Positions 10,401 to 20,323 of a stretch of DNA of 34,331 nucleotides are shown one piece after another. Location of the stretch: contig NZ_BMTY01000008.1 of NCBI RefSeq assembly GCF_014649915.1, positions 23,947 through 58,277 of the forward strand, read 5' to 3'. The notes below the pieces were generated by a model, which saw only the letters and a list, made by a program, of their open reading frames with translations, was not told the origin of the DNA and made no database searches. Every line of letters begins with the position of its first letter. The stretch's first letter is position 1. The stretch is from Streptomyces toxytricini. Lineage in GTDB: Bacteria > Actinomycetota > Actinomycetes > Streptomycetales > Streptomycetaceae. The translations under genes were made by a program, and so were the position numbers.

Positions 10401-11056
10401 GGCGCACCGACGCCGACCTGGCCGAGGTGTACACGGTGTGGGGCGGCTACGCGTACGGCCGCGGCCTGGAGGGCCGCCCGGCGCGCGCCGAGATGGAGTC
10501 CGCCTACAAGCGGATCACGGTGGCCGCGAAGAACACGGACACCCGCGAGCACGACATCGCCGACTCGGACGACTACTTCCAGTACCACGGCGGCATGGTG
10601 GCGACGGTCCGCGCGCTGCGCGGCACGGCGCCGGAGGCGTACATCGGCGACTCCACCCGCCCGGAGACGGTCAAGACCCGCACCCTGGTGGAGGAGACCT
10701 CCCGCGTCTTCCGCGCCCGGGTCGTCAACCCGCGGTGGATCGAGGCGATGCGCCGCCACGGCTACAAGGGCGCCTTCGAGCTGGCGGCGACGGTGGACTA
10801 CCTGTTCGGGTACGACGCCACCACGGGCGTGGTCGCCGACTGGATGTACGACAAGCTGACCGAGACGTACGTCCTGGACCCGGAGAACCGCGCGTTCCTG
10901 GAGGAGGCCAACCCCTGGGCGCTGCACGGCATCGCCGAGCGGCTGCTGGAGGCGGAGTCCCGCGGCATGTGGGAGAAGCCGGACCCGCAGGTCCTGGAGG
11001 CCCTGCGACAGGTGTACCTGGACACCGAGGGCAACCTGGAATCCGACGGGGAGTGA
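7433..11056 (+). CDS. cobN: cobaltochelatase large subunit CobN
   Basis: CobN is the large, ATP-dependent subunit that inserts cobalt into hydrogenobyrinate a,c-diamide together with CobS/CobT-type or ChlI/ChlD-like partners, none of which are in this window. The 1207-residue product is full length for the CobN/BchH family and cytoplasmic. Family signatures include YYRAHQMSGNTAFV, YPTKHSRIGNAVGLDTPAS, IQPPRGFGENP, HLGKHGNLEWLPGKNAGLS (conserved histidine region) and PTGRNFYSVDPKAVPS. ATG 7433 follows GAGGAAGG by 11 bases. A cobalamin riboswitch occupies the leader. A strong hairpin follows the stop at 11119-11150. The very long antisense open frame across this gene is a GC-bias artefact. Confidence 0.96.
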   Translation: MILLLSTSDTDLLSARAAGGPVPYRFANPSRLPLDDLPGLLDGADLVVVRLLGGLRAWEDGLEVLLDREQTRPVVVLTGEQAPDAQLMEASTVPIGIAAEAHAYLAHGGPANLEQLARFLSDTVLLTGHGFEPPAAAPTWGPLERPDAPGAATAADGPRIAVLYYRAHQMSGNTAFVHALCDAIAEAGGSPMPLYVSSLRTPEPELLAALEGADAVVTTVLAAGGTRPATASAGGDDESWDAGALARLGVPVLQALCLTGSRSAWEENDEGLSPLDAATQVAVPEFDGRLITVPFSFKEFDADGLPAYVADPERAARVAGIAVRHARLRHIARADKRIALVLSAYPTKHSRIGNAVGLDTPASAVELLRALIDGGYDFGPAEDIPGLVSGDGDELIRALIEAGGHDQDWLTEEQLARNPVRIPAADYKRWYAELPAELREKVEEHWGEAPGSMFVDRSANPEGDIVLAALRRGNLLILIQPPRGFGENPIAIYHDPDLPPSHHYLAAYRWIQAAAEDGGFGADAMIHLGKHGNLEWLPGKNAGLSAACAPDAALGDLPLVYPFLVNDPGEGTQAKRRVHATLVDHLVPPMARAESYGDIARLEQHLDEYAQISAMDPAKLPAIRAQIWTLIQAAKLDHDLGLEERPDDDGFDDFLLHVDGWLCEVKDAQIRDGLHVLGGAPVGEARVNLVLAILRARQIWGGTTALPGLREALGLDESKATRTSADEAEEAARGLVQAMEDSGWDPAAVSRVAAGHPEQVAAVLDFAAREVVPRLAGTTDEIAHAVAALDGRFVPAGPSGSPLRGLVNVLPTGRNFYSVDPKAVPSRLAWETGQALAESLLERYRADNGEWPASVGLSLWGTSAMRTAGDDVAEALALLGVRPVWDEASRRVTSLEAIPPAELGRPRIDVTLRISGFFRDAFPHVIGLLDDAVRLVAALDEPAEQNFVRAHAQADLAEHGDERRATTRIFGSRPGTYGAGILQLIDSRDWRTDADLAEVYTVWGGYAYGRGLEGRPARAEMESAYKRITVAAKNTDTREHDIADSDDYFQYHGGMVATVRALRGTAPEAYIGDSTRPETVKTRTLVEETSRVFRARVVNPRWIEAMRRHGYKGAFELAATVDYLFGYDATTGVVADWMYDKLTETYVLDPENRAFLEEANPWALHGIAERLLEAESRGMWEKPDPQVLEALRQVYLDTEGNLESDGE

Positions 11057-11118
11057 CGCCGGCCCGCACGCCTCCGCACCGCCCCTAGCGTCCGCGGGGC
11101 GGCGGCGTGCGGTGGACG

Positions 11119-13474
<2,356 letters not shown>

Positions 13475-13482
13475 TGCCGCGT

Positions 13483-14754
13483 CTAACGGGTCCCGGTCCA
13501 GTCGGCCGGGACCTTGCCGAGGCGGACGCGCTGCGGGTGGTCGCCGACGGGGACGGAGACCCGCTTCTCGCCGGTGGCGAAGTCGATGGCGGTGACGCGG
13601 TCGGAGCCGCTCTCGGAGACGACGCAGGCCGTGCCGTCTCCGCTGACGGTCGCCCAGTACGGCTTGTCGGCGGGGACGAGCGGCCCCTCGGCGAGGGTGG
13701 ACCGGTCGACGACGGTGGCGTAGTCGTCCATGGTGCCGGCGATGCACAGCTTCGTGCCGTCGGGGCTCATCGCCATGCCGTGGTGGCGGGAGTCGTTGAC
13801 CCAGGCGGTGCGGTCGTCAGGGGTCTTCGGGTTCTTCGGGAGGGTCTTGACGCGGGTGATGCGGTCGGCGGCGACGTCGTACTCGGCGAAGCCGTTGAAG
13901 AAGGACACCTGGAAGTAGAGCTTCGACTCGTCCGGGGTGAAGGCGTTCGGCCGGATCGAGTCGGACAGGTCGGAGCGGCCCGCGGCGTCGAGGCGCTCGC
14001 GCATGTCGACCGTGCGGACGGTGCGGAAGGTCTGCGCGTCCACGACGGTGAACTTCCGGTCGCCCTTGGTCCAGTCGAGCCAGGGCGCGTCCAGGGCGGT
14101 GTTGACCTCGCCGATGGAGGCGTTCCAGATCAGCCGGCCGTCGCGGGAGAAGGTGTTCTCGTGCGGCTTGTCGCCGGTGGCGAACGAGCCGGCCTGGCGG
14201 CCGGTCGCGATGTCGAGGACGTGGACGGTGTTCGAGGTGGACGCGGACACCGCGACCCGGGTGCCGTCGGGCGAGACGGCCATATGGTCGGAGCGGAAGC
14301 CGGAGACGGGGAAGCGCCAGTTGATGCGGCCGGTGCGCAGGTCGAGGGAGACGACGTCGGCGAAGCTCGGGCGGGAGACGACCACGGCGGAGCCGTCGGG
14401 GGTGGTGTACATGTCGTCGACGAGCTGGTCGTGGCCTTCGCCGGCGCTGTGCCGGATGCCGAGGAAGAAGGCGAGCTTCACCGGGTTGAGGTGGATCTCC
14501 CGCAGGCGCTCCTCCTTGTCGGGGACGACGTTGATGCGGCCGATGCGCTCCATGCCGCCGGTGGAGGCGAGGACGTCGGCGGTGCCCTCCCAGTTGTTGC
14601 CGACGAAGAGCACCTCGCGCAGCCCGGCCGCGTCGGGGGCGGCGGGCGCGGCGGGTGCGGGTGCGGCGGCCGTCGCGAGCGCGGCGGCGGTGAGCACGCC
14701 GCCGGCGAGGAGCGTGCGGACGGGCGTACGGGCAGTGCGGGCGGTCCGGGGCAT
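13483..14754 (-). CDS. secreted YncE-like beta-propeller protein
   Basis: A 423-residue protein with a signal peptide: Arg-rich start, a hydrophobic stretch at about 14-31 (LLAGGVLTAAALATAAAPAP), then an Ala/Pro linker with a probable cleavage site near residue 36. The mature part shows repeated propeller blades, including TTPDGSAVVVSRPS, VSPDGTRVAVSASTSNTVHV, FSRDGRLIWNASI, FTPDESKLYFQ and MSPDGTKLCIAG. YncE/YVTN proteins are extracytoplasmic and their ligands are often unknown; I cannot name one. ATG 14754 follows CGGAG by about 7 bases. It has its own promoter and a palindromic site upstream, so it need not be co-transcribed with xdhC. It meets geosmin synthase tail to tail. Confidence 0.85.
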   Translation of the reverse strand: MPRTARTARTPVRTLLAGGVLTAAALATAAAPAPAAPAAPDAAGLREVLFVGNNWEGTADVLASTGGMERIGRINVVPDKEERLREIHLNPVKLAFFLGIRHSAGEGHDQLVDDMYTTPDGSAVVVSRPSFADVVSLDLRTGRINWRFPVSGFRSDHMAVSPDGTRVAVSASTSNTVHVLDIATGRQAGSFATGDKPHENTFSRDGRLIWNASIGEVNTALDAPWLDWTKGDRKFTVVDAQTFRTVRTVDMRERLDAAGRSDLSDSIRPNAFTPDESKLYFQVSFFNGFAEYDVAADRITRVKTLPKNPKTPDDRTAWVNDSRHHGMAMSPDGTKLCIAGTMDDYATVVDRSTLAEGPLVPADKPYWATVSGDGTACVVSESGSDRVTAIDFATGEKRVSVPVGDHPQRVRLGKVPADWTGTR

Positions 14755-14782
14755 CGCTCAACTCCGCTGCATGGAGGCGCTG

Positions 14783-14796
14783 TTACCGGCCGGTAA
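14783..14796. promoter_or_regulatory. perfect palindrome, TetR-type operator candidate
   Basis: TTACCGGCCGGTAA is a perfect 14-base palindrome lying directly downstream of the -10 of the propeller-gene promoter and 29 bases upstream of its ATG. The position would block transcription initiation, and the TTAC...GTAA form resembles TetR-family operators. No TetR gene is in the window, so the regulator is unknown. Confidence 0.65.
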
Positions 14797-14824
14797 AAAT
14801 ATGCGGGACGTCACCAGGGCGCAA
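14796..14824 (-). promoter_or_regulatory. promoter of the beta-propeller gene
   Basis: On the minus strand TTGCGC (14819-14824) is followed, after a 17-base spacer, by TATTTT (14796-14801). Both hexamers and the spacing fit a housekeeping promoter, and the site lies between the xdhC stop and the propeller ATG. The -10 overlaps the end of the TTACCGGCCGGTAA palindrome. Confidence 0.6.
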
Positions 14825-14863
14825 GCCCCGTGACACGCCCTTTTTCCGTACCCGGCCCGCCCG

Positions 14864-16033
14864 TCAGGCCACGGAGCCGATCCGCCGGGCCGCGGTGGTC
14901 GAGGCGTCGGGGTGGATCGGGATGTGCGCGCCGGTCAGTGCGGCCCCGGAGCCGCCCCGCCGGTCGGCGACGATCTCGGCGGCGATGGACAGGGCGGTCT
15001 CCTCCGGGGAGCGGGCGCCGAGGTCGAGGCCGATCGGGGAGCGCAGGCGGGCCAGTTCGAGCTCGGTGACGCCGGCCTCGCGCAGCCGCCGGTTGCGGTC
15101 CTCGTGGGTCTTGCGGGAGCCCATGGCGCCGACGTAGGCGACGGGGAGGCGCAGGGCGAGGCGCAGCAGGGGCACGTCGAACTTGGCGTCGTGGGTGAGG
15201 ACGCACAGCACGGTCCGGCCGTCGGTCGCGGTGCCCTCCAGGTAGCGGTGGGGCCAGTCGACGACGATCTCGTCGGCCTCGGGGAAGCGCTGCTTCGTGG
15301 CGAAGACGGGCCGTGCGTCGCACAGCGTCACGTGGTAGCCGAGGAACTTGCCGATCCGCACGAGGGCGGACGCGAAGTCGATGGCCCCGAAGACGATCAT
15401 CCGCGGGGGCGGGACGCTGGACTCGACGAGCACCTTGAGCGGCTCGCCGCACAGCCGGCCGTCGGCGCCGACCTCCAGGACGCCGGTCTTCCCGGCGTCG
15501 AGCAGGGCGCGGGCCTCCTCGGCGACCATGCGGTCCAGTTCGGGGTGGCCGCCGAAGCCGCCGAGGAAGCCGTCCGCGCCGGCCTCGCCGGACTCGCCGC
15601 GGACGAGCACGGCGCTGCCCTTCAGCTCCGCCGGCCCCTCGGCGATCCGGGCGACGGCGGCGGCCTCGCCGCGCGCGGCGGCGGCCAGGGCGGCTTCGAA
15701 GACCTCCCGCTGCGCGGTGCCGACGCGGACCGGGGTCACGAGGATGTCGATGATCCCGCCGCAGGTCAGGCCCACGGCGAACGCGTCGTCGTCGCTGTAT
15801 CCGAAGCGCTCCAGGACGGTCTCGCCGTCCTGGAGCGCCTGCGTGCACAGGTCGTACACCGCGCCCTCCACGCATCCGCCGGAAACCGATCCGACGGCCG
15901 TCCCGGCCTCGTCGACGGCGAGGGCCGCCCCGGGCTGCCGGGGCGCGCTGCCGGTGACCGCCACGACGGTGGCGACGGCGAAGTCACGCCCTTGCCCGAC
16001 CCACCGGTTCAGCTCTTCGGCGATGTCCAGCAT
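14864..16033 (-). CDS. xdhC: XdhC-type molybdenum cofactor maturation protein
   Basis: XdhC/CoxI proteins bind the molybdenum cofactor, promote its sulfuration and insert it into xanthine dehydrogenase. The 389-residue product has the N-terminal domain with ATVVAVTGSAPRQPGA, SGGCVEGAVYDLC and GLTCGGIIDILV, followed by a C-terminal Rossmann-like XdhC domain (MIVFGAIDFASALVRIGKFL, VLTHDAKFDVPLL, YVGAMGSRKTHEDR, LGARSPEETALSIAAEI). The start ATG 16033 follows CCAGGAGGCCCCC, a strong ribosome binding site. It lies downstream of the NCS2 permease and the xanthine dehydrogenase operon on the same strand, consistent with service to that enzyme. Confidence 0.92.
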   Translation of the reverse strand: MLDIAEELNRWVGQGRDFAVATVVAVTGSAPRQPGAALAVDEAGTAVGSVSGGCVEGAVYDLCTQALQDGETVLERFGYSDDDAFAVGLTCGGIIDILVTPVRVGTAQREVFEAALAAAARGEAAAVARIAEGPAELKGSAVLVRGESGEAGADGFLGGFGGHPELDRMVAEEARALLDAGKTGVLEVGADGRLCGEPLKVLVESSVPPPRMIVFGAIDFASALVRIGKFLGYHVTLCDARPVFATKQRFPEADEIVVDWPHRYLEGTATDGRTVLCVLTHDAKFDVPLLRLALRLPVAYVGAMGSRKTHEDRNRRLREAGVTELELARLRSPIGLDLGARSPEETALSIAAEIVADRRGGSGAALTGAHIPIHPDASTTAARRIGSVA

Positions 16034-16097
16034 GGGGGCCTCCTGGAGGGGGTTCGGTTCCAGTATCGGATGCGTGGAGGGTCGGGCCGGGCCCGCG

Positions 16098-17564
16098 TCA
16101 GTGGACGCCGAGCCAGCCCTCGATCGGGTCGAGCGCGAAGAACACCACGAAGATCGCGGTGAGCGCCCACATGAACGCGCCGATCTCGCGGGACTTGCCC
16201 TGCGCGACCTTGATGGCGACGTGCGAGATGACACCGGCGGCGACGCCGGCCGTGATCTGGTACGTGAACGGCATGATCACGACGGTGAGGAAGACCGGCA
16301 CCGCGGTGGCGGCGTCCGCCCAGTCCACGTGGCGGGCGTTCTGCATCATCATGGCGCCGATCACGACGAGCGCGGCCGAGGCGACCTCGCCGGGGACGAT
16401 CTGCGTGATCGGGGTGAAGAAGATGCACAGGGCGAAGAAGACGCCGGTGACGACCGAGGCCAGGCCCGTGCGGGCGCCTTCGCCCACGCCGGTGGCGGAC
16501 TCGACGAACACGGTCTGGCCGCTGCCGCCCGCGACGCCGCCGATGGCGCCGCCGGCGCCGTCGATGAAGAGGGCCTTCGACAGGCCCGGCATGCGGCCCT
16601 TGTCGTCGGCCAGCTTGGCCTCGGTGCCGACGCCGATGATGGTGGCCATCGCGTCGAAGAAGCCGGCCAGCACCAGTGTGAAGACGATCATGCCGACGGT
16701 CATCGCGCCGACCTCGCCCCAGCCGCCGAACTCGACCTGCCCGAAGAGCGAGAAGTCCGGCAGGGAGACCGCCGAGCCGTTCAGCTCCGGCGGGCCGCTG
16801 GCCCAGGCCTTCGCGTCGATGTCGGCGATCGCGTTCAGGACGACCGCGAGGACGGTGCCGACGACGATGCCGATGAGGATCGCGCCGGGGACCTTGCGGG
16901 CCTGCAGCATGAAGATGAGCAGGAGGGTGACGGCGAAGAGCAGCACGGGCCAGCCGGCCAGCTCGCCCGTCGGGCCGAGGGTGACGGGGCCGCCGCCGGG
17001 GGCGGGGTTCTCGTGCACGAACCCGGCCTTGACGAAGCCGATGAGCGCGACGAAGAGGCCGATGCCCATGGTGATCGCGTGCTTGAGGGCCAGCGGGATC
17101 GCATTCATGATCATCTCGCGGAGGCCGGTGACGACCAGGAGACAGATCACGACGCCGTACATGACGCACATGCCCATGGCCTGCGGCCAGGTCATCTGCG
17201 GGGCGACCTGCGAGGCGAGCACGCCGGACACGGAGAGGCCGGCGGCGAGCGCGAGGGGCACCTTGCCGACGAAGCCCATGAGGAGGGTGGTCACGGCCGC
17301 GGCGAACGCGGTCGCCGTGATCAGCGCCTTCTGGCTCATGGTGTCCCCGGCGGCGTCCTTGCCGGAGAGGATCAGGGGATTCAGCAGGAGGATGTACGCC
17401 ATCGCCATGAAGGTCGTGACGCCGCCACGAATCTCATTGCCGACGTTGGATCCTCTGTGGGTGATGTGGAAGTACCGGTCGAGCCAAGAACGCCCGGCGG
17501 GATTGCGAGAGCCGTCGCCGGCCTCTTCCGCGGTGGTCTTGGGCTCCACAGACGATTGGGTCAT
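16098..17564 (-). CDS. NCS2/AzgA-type purine permease
   Basis: A 488-residue polytopic membrane protein of the nucleobase:cation symporter-2 family, AzgA/PbuG branch (adenine, guanine, hypoxanthine). Visible signatures are WLDRYFHITHRGSNVGNEIR and GGVTTFMAMAYILLLNP at the N-terminus, GLSVSGVLASQVAP, GFFDAMATIIGVGTEAKL, and GGSGQTVFVESATGVGEGAR in the substrate-binding region, with about a dozen hydrophobic spans. ATG 17564 (MTQSS) follows GGGAG by 10 bases; an in-frame ATG eight codons earlier has poorer support. It sits between xdhC and the xanthine dehydrogenase genes, so it probably brings in the purine that the dehydrogenase oxidises. A 14-base palindrome precedes it. Confidence 0.92.
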   Translation of the reverse strand: MTQSSVEPKTTAEEAGDGSRNPAGRSWLDRYFHITHRGSNVGNEIRGGVTTFMAMAYILLLNPLILSGKDAAGDTMSQKALITATAFAAAVTTLLMGFVGKVPLALAAGLSVSGVLASQVAPQMTWPQAMGMCVMYGVVICLLVVTGLREMIMNAIPLALKHAITMGIGLFVALIGFVKAGFVHENPAPGGGPVTLGPTGELAGWPVLLFAVTLLLIFMLQARKVPGAILIGIVVGTVLAVVLNAIADIDAKAWASGPPELNGSAVSLPDFSLFGQVEFGGWGEVGAMTVGMIVFTLVLAGFFDAMATIIGVGTEAKLADDKGRMPGLSKALFIDGAGGAIGGVAGGSGQTVFVESATGVGEGARTGLASVVTGVFFALCIFFTPITQIVPGEVASAALVVIGAMMMQNARHVDWADAATAVPVFLTVVIMPFTYQITAGVAAGVISHVAIKVAQGKSREIGAFMWALTAIFVVFFALDPIEGWLGVH

Positions 17565-17601
17565 GGTGCCTAAACTCCCAAGGTTCAAAGGGGCACCCGC
17601 A

Positions 17602-17615
17602 CCTGGAATTCCAGG
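17602..17615. promoter_or_regulatory. perfect palindrome upstream of the purine permease
   Basis: CCTGGAATTCCAGG is a perfect 14-base palindrome centred about 45 bases upstream of the permease ATG. Position suggests an operator near the transcription start or a small leader hairpin. The binding protein is unknown. Confidence 0.5.
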
Positions 17616-17687
17616 CGAGCTGCGGGATTTGGGAAATGCCGTTCGGCTGCACGACCCGGGGTGACGGCCCGAGGCGACGCGAATTGC

Positions 17688-17714
17688 ACTGCGTGTACTG
17701 CGGGTACTGCGGGG
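17688..17714. repeat. three tandem 9-bp repeats
   Basis: ACTGCGTGT, ACTGCGGGT and ACTGCGGGG follow one another directly, and a degenerate TTCTGCGGT follows shortly after. They lie about 125-150 bases upstream of the permease start on the opposite reading. They could be an array of protein half-sites or simple slippage. Confidence 0.55.
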
Positions 17715-17884
17715 GTTCTGCGGTACTGGTGACGGCTCCGGGGTGGAGGTGCCGCCGGTTCCTGCGCGGGGGGTGCTACCGGGGACGGGCCGCGAGCGGT
17801 GCGGCGGGCGTTCCGGACTTCCTTGGCTCCGGGCGGTGCGGCGGGGGCGCGGGGCCGCTGCCGCCCCGCCCGGAGAGTTCGTGG

Positions 17885-17908
17885 TCCGGGGGCCTTGCGG
17901 CCCCCGGA
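17885..17908 (-). terminator. hairpin after pucD
   Basis: TCCGGGGGCC (17885-17894) and GGCCCCCGGA (17899-17908) form a perfect 10-bp stem with a TTGC loop, beginning 10 bases past the pucD stop in the direction of transcription. It is the likely terminator of the pucC-pucE-pucD operon, without a U-tract. Confidence 0.7.
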
Positions 17909-17918
17909 GGACGCGGTC

Positions 17919-20321
17919 CTACAGGGTGCCGGTGAGGGCCTCCGGGCGGATCGGCGTCTTGGCGAGCTCCAGGCCGGTCGCCGCCCGGATCGCCGCGAGG
18001 ACGGCCGGGGTGGACGACAGGGTGGGGGCCTCGCCGAGCCCGCGCAGGCCGTACGGCGCGTTCGGGTCGGCGAGCTCCAGGTAGTCGACGGGGATGCTCG
18101 GGGTGTCGAGGATCGTCGGGATCAGGTAGTCCGTGAAGGAGGGGTTGCGCACCTTCGCGGTCTTCGGGTCGACGATGATCTCCTCCATCACCGCGACGCC
18201 GAGGCCCTGGGTGGTGCCGCCCTGGATCTGGCCGACGACGGAGAGCGGGTTGAGGGCCTTGCCGACGTCCTGGGCGCAGGCCAGCTCGACGACCTTGACG
18301 AGGCCGAGCTCGGTGTCCACCTCGACGACCGCGCGGTGCGCGGCGAAGGTGTACTGGACGTGGCCGTCGCCCTGGCCGGTGACGAGGTCGAAGGCGACCG
18401 TCGGGCGGTGGCGGAACTCCAGCTCCAGGTCGATGGGCTCCTCGCCCTCCAGCAGCTCCGCGATGTCCGCGAGGACCTCGCCGCCGTCGGTGACGACCTT
18501 GCCGCCCTCCAGGAGCAGCTCGGCGGTGGCCCACGCCGGGTGGTAGGAGCCGTTCTTGCGGCGGCCGATCTCCAGGACCTTCTCGCGGACGGCCTCGCAG
18601 GTGTTCTTCACGGCGCCGCCGGTCATGTACGTCTGCCGGGAGGCGGACGTGGAGCCGGCCGAGCCGACCTGGGTGTCGGCGGGGTGGATCGTCACGTGGG
18701 TGACGCCCAGCTCCGTGCGGGCGATCTGGGCGTGGACGGTGACGCCGCCCTGGCCGACCTCCGCCATGGCGGTGTGGACCATGGCGACGGCCTCGCCGCC
18801 GATGACCTCCAGGCGCACGCGGGCGGTGGAGTAGTCGTCGAAGCCCTCGGAGAAGCCGACGTTCTTGATGCCGACCGCGTAGCCGACGCCGCGGACGACG
18901 CCCTCGCCGTGGGTGGTGTTCGACAGGCCGCCGGGCAGCGCGCGGACGTCGGCACCCTCGCCGGCGGTCTCCCACTGGCGCTCCGGCGGCAGCGGGCGGG
19001 CCTTGACCCGGCGCAGCAGCTCGGCGACCGGCGCCGGGGAGTCCACGACCTGCCCGGTGGGCATGATCGTGCCCTGCTCCATGGCGTTGAGCTGGCGGAA
19101 CTCGACCGGGTCCATGCCCAGCTTCGCCGCGAGCCGGTCCATCTGGGCCTCGTACGCGAAGCAGGCCTGGACGGCGCCGAAGCCGCGCATGGCGCCGCAG
19201 GGCGGGTTGTTCGTGTAGAGGGCGACCGCCTCGATGTCGACGTCGTCGACGACGTACGGGCCGACGGAGAGCGAGGAGGCGTTGCCGACGACGGCCGGGG
19301 AGGCCGACGCGTAGGCGCCGCCGTCCAGGACGATCCGGCACTTCATGTGCGTGAGCTTGCCGTCCTTGGTGGCGCCGTGCTCGTAGTACAGCTTGGCCGG
19401 GTGGCGGTGTACGTGGCCGAAGAAGGACTCGAACCGGTTGTAGACCATCTTGACCGGCTTGTTCGTGGCGAGGGCCAGCAGGCAGGCGTGGATCTGCATG
19501 GAGATGTCCTCGCGGCCGCCGAAGGCGCCGCCGACGCCGGACAGCGTCATGCGGACCTTCTCCTCGGGCAGGCCGAGGACGGGGGCGATCTGCCGGAGGT
19601 CGGAGTGCAGCCACTGGGTGGCGACGTACAGGTCGACGCCGCCGTCCTCGCCGGGTACCGCGAGGCCGGACTCGGGGCCGAGGAAGGCCTGGTCCTGCAT
19701 GCCGAAGGTGTACTCGCCCTCGACGATGACGTCGGCGCGCTTGCGGGCCTCCTCCACGTTGCCGCGGACGATGGGCTGGCGGTGCACGATGTTCGGGTGC
19801 GGGACGTGCCCGGCGTGGTGGTCGTCGCGGCCCTCGTGGAGGAGCGGCGCGTCGGGGGCGAGGGCGGAGGCCTCGTCGGTGACGACCGGCAGCTCCCGGT
19901 AGTCCACCTTGATCTTGGCGGCGGCGCGGCGGGCGGTCTCCGGGTGGTCGGCGGCGACGAGGGCCACCGGCTCGCCGTGGTGGCGCACCCGGCCGTTGGC
20001 GAGGACCGGGGTGTCCTGGATCTCCAGGCCGTAGTTCTTCATCTCGGCCGGCAGGTCCGCGTAGGTGAGGACCGAGTAGACGCCCGGCAGGGCCAGCGCC
20101 TCGGAGATGTCGATGCCCGCGATCTCGGCGTGCGCGACGGGGCTGCGCAGGGTCTGGCCCCACAGCATGTCCTCGTGCCACATGTCGGAGGAGTACGCGA
20201 ACTCGCCGGTGACCTTGAGGGTGCCGTCGGGGCGGAGCGTGGACTCGCCGATGCCGCCCTGGGCGTGCTTCTGGGAGACGTTCGTCGGCGTGCCGGACGG
20301 AGTGGTGCGGGTGTTGGCCAT
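17919..20321 (-). CDS. pucD: xanthine dehydrogenase molybdopterin-binding subunit
   Basis: This 800-residue subunit carries the molybdenum cofactor that hydroxylates hypoxanthine and xanthine to urate. Family motifs are seen in order: GIGESTLRPDGTLKVTGEF, LRSPVAHAEI, the cofactor-binding SGVGGAFGGRED, PPCGAMRGFGAVQ, AMAEVGQGGVTVHAQIA, CAQDVGKALNPL, and GLRGLGEAPTL, in which Glu764 corresponds to the catalytic glutamate of the xanthine oxidase family. Length is normal for a separate large subunit. The ATG lies 2 bases after the pucE stop, and the gene ends the operon at a strong hairpin. Dehydrogenase rather than another hydroxylase is inferred from the pucR, xdhC and permease context. Confidence 0.93.
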   Translation of the reverse strand: MANTRTTPSGTPTNVSQKHAQGGIGESTLRPDGTLKVTGEFAYSSDMWHEDMLWGQTLRSPVAHAEIAGIDISEALALPGVYSVLTYADLPAEMKNYGLEIQDTPVLANGRVRHHGEPVALVAADHPETARRAAAKIKVDYRELPVVTDEASALAPDAPLLHEGRDDHHAGHVPHPNIVHRQPIVRGNVEEARKRADVIVEGEYTFGMQDQAFLGPESGLAVPGEDGGVDLYVATQWLHSDLRQIAPVLGLPEEKVRMTLSGVGGAFGGREDISMQIHACLLALATNKPVKMVYNRFESFFGHVHRHPAKLYYEHGATKDGKLTHMKCRIVLDGGAYASASPAVVGNASSLSVGPYVVDDVDIEAVALYTNNPPCGAMRGFGAVQACFAYEAQMDRLAAKLGMDPVEFRQLNAMEQGTIMPTGQVVDSPAPVAELLRRVKARPLPPERQWETAGEGADVRALPGGLSNTTHGEGVVRGVGYAVGIKNVGFSEGFDDYSTARVRLEVIGGEAVAMVHTAMAEVGQGGVTVHAQIARTELGVTHVTIHPADTQVGSAGSTSASRQTYMTGGAVKNTCEAVREKVLEIGRRKNGSYHPAWATAELLLEGGKVVTDGGEVLADIAELLEGEEPIDLELEFRHRPTVAFDLVTGQGDGHVQYTFAAHRAVVEVDTELGLVKVVELACAQDVGKALNPLSVVGQIQGGTTQGLGVAVMEEIIVDPKTAKVRNPSFTDYLIPTILDTPSIPVDYLELADPNAPYGLRGLGEAPTLSSTPAVLAAIRAATGLELAKTPIRPEALTGTL

Positions 20322-20323
20322 GG

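Larger units (their letters stand above)
17565..17918. other. 354-base spacer between permease and pucD
   Basis: No gene is supported here. Besides the palindrome at 17602-17615 it contains three tandem copies of ACTGCGkGT with a 9-base period at 17688-17714. It also contains a perfect 10-bp hairpin next to the pucD stop at 17885-17908. The rest is GC-rich without clear promoter hexamers, although the permease promoter must lie here unless it is read through from pucD. Confidence 0.5.

Noticed and set aside
7849..11088. A long plus-strand frame within cobN
   Set aside because: Arg/Pro/Gly-rich shadow of cobN in another frame with no recognisable motif.
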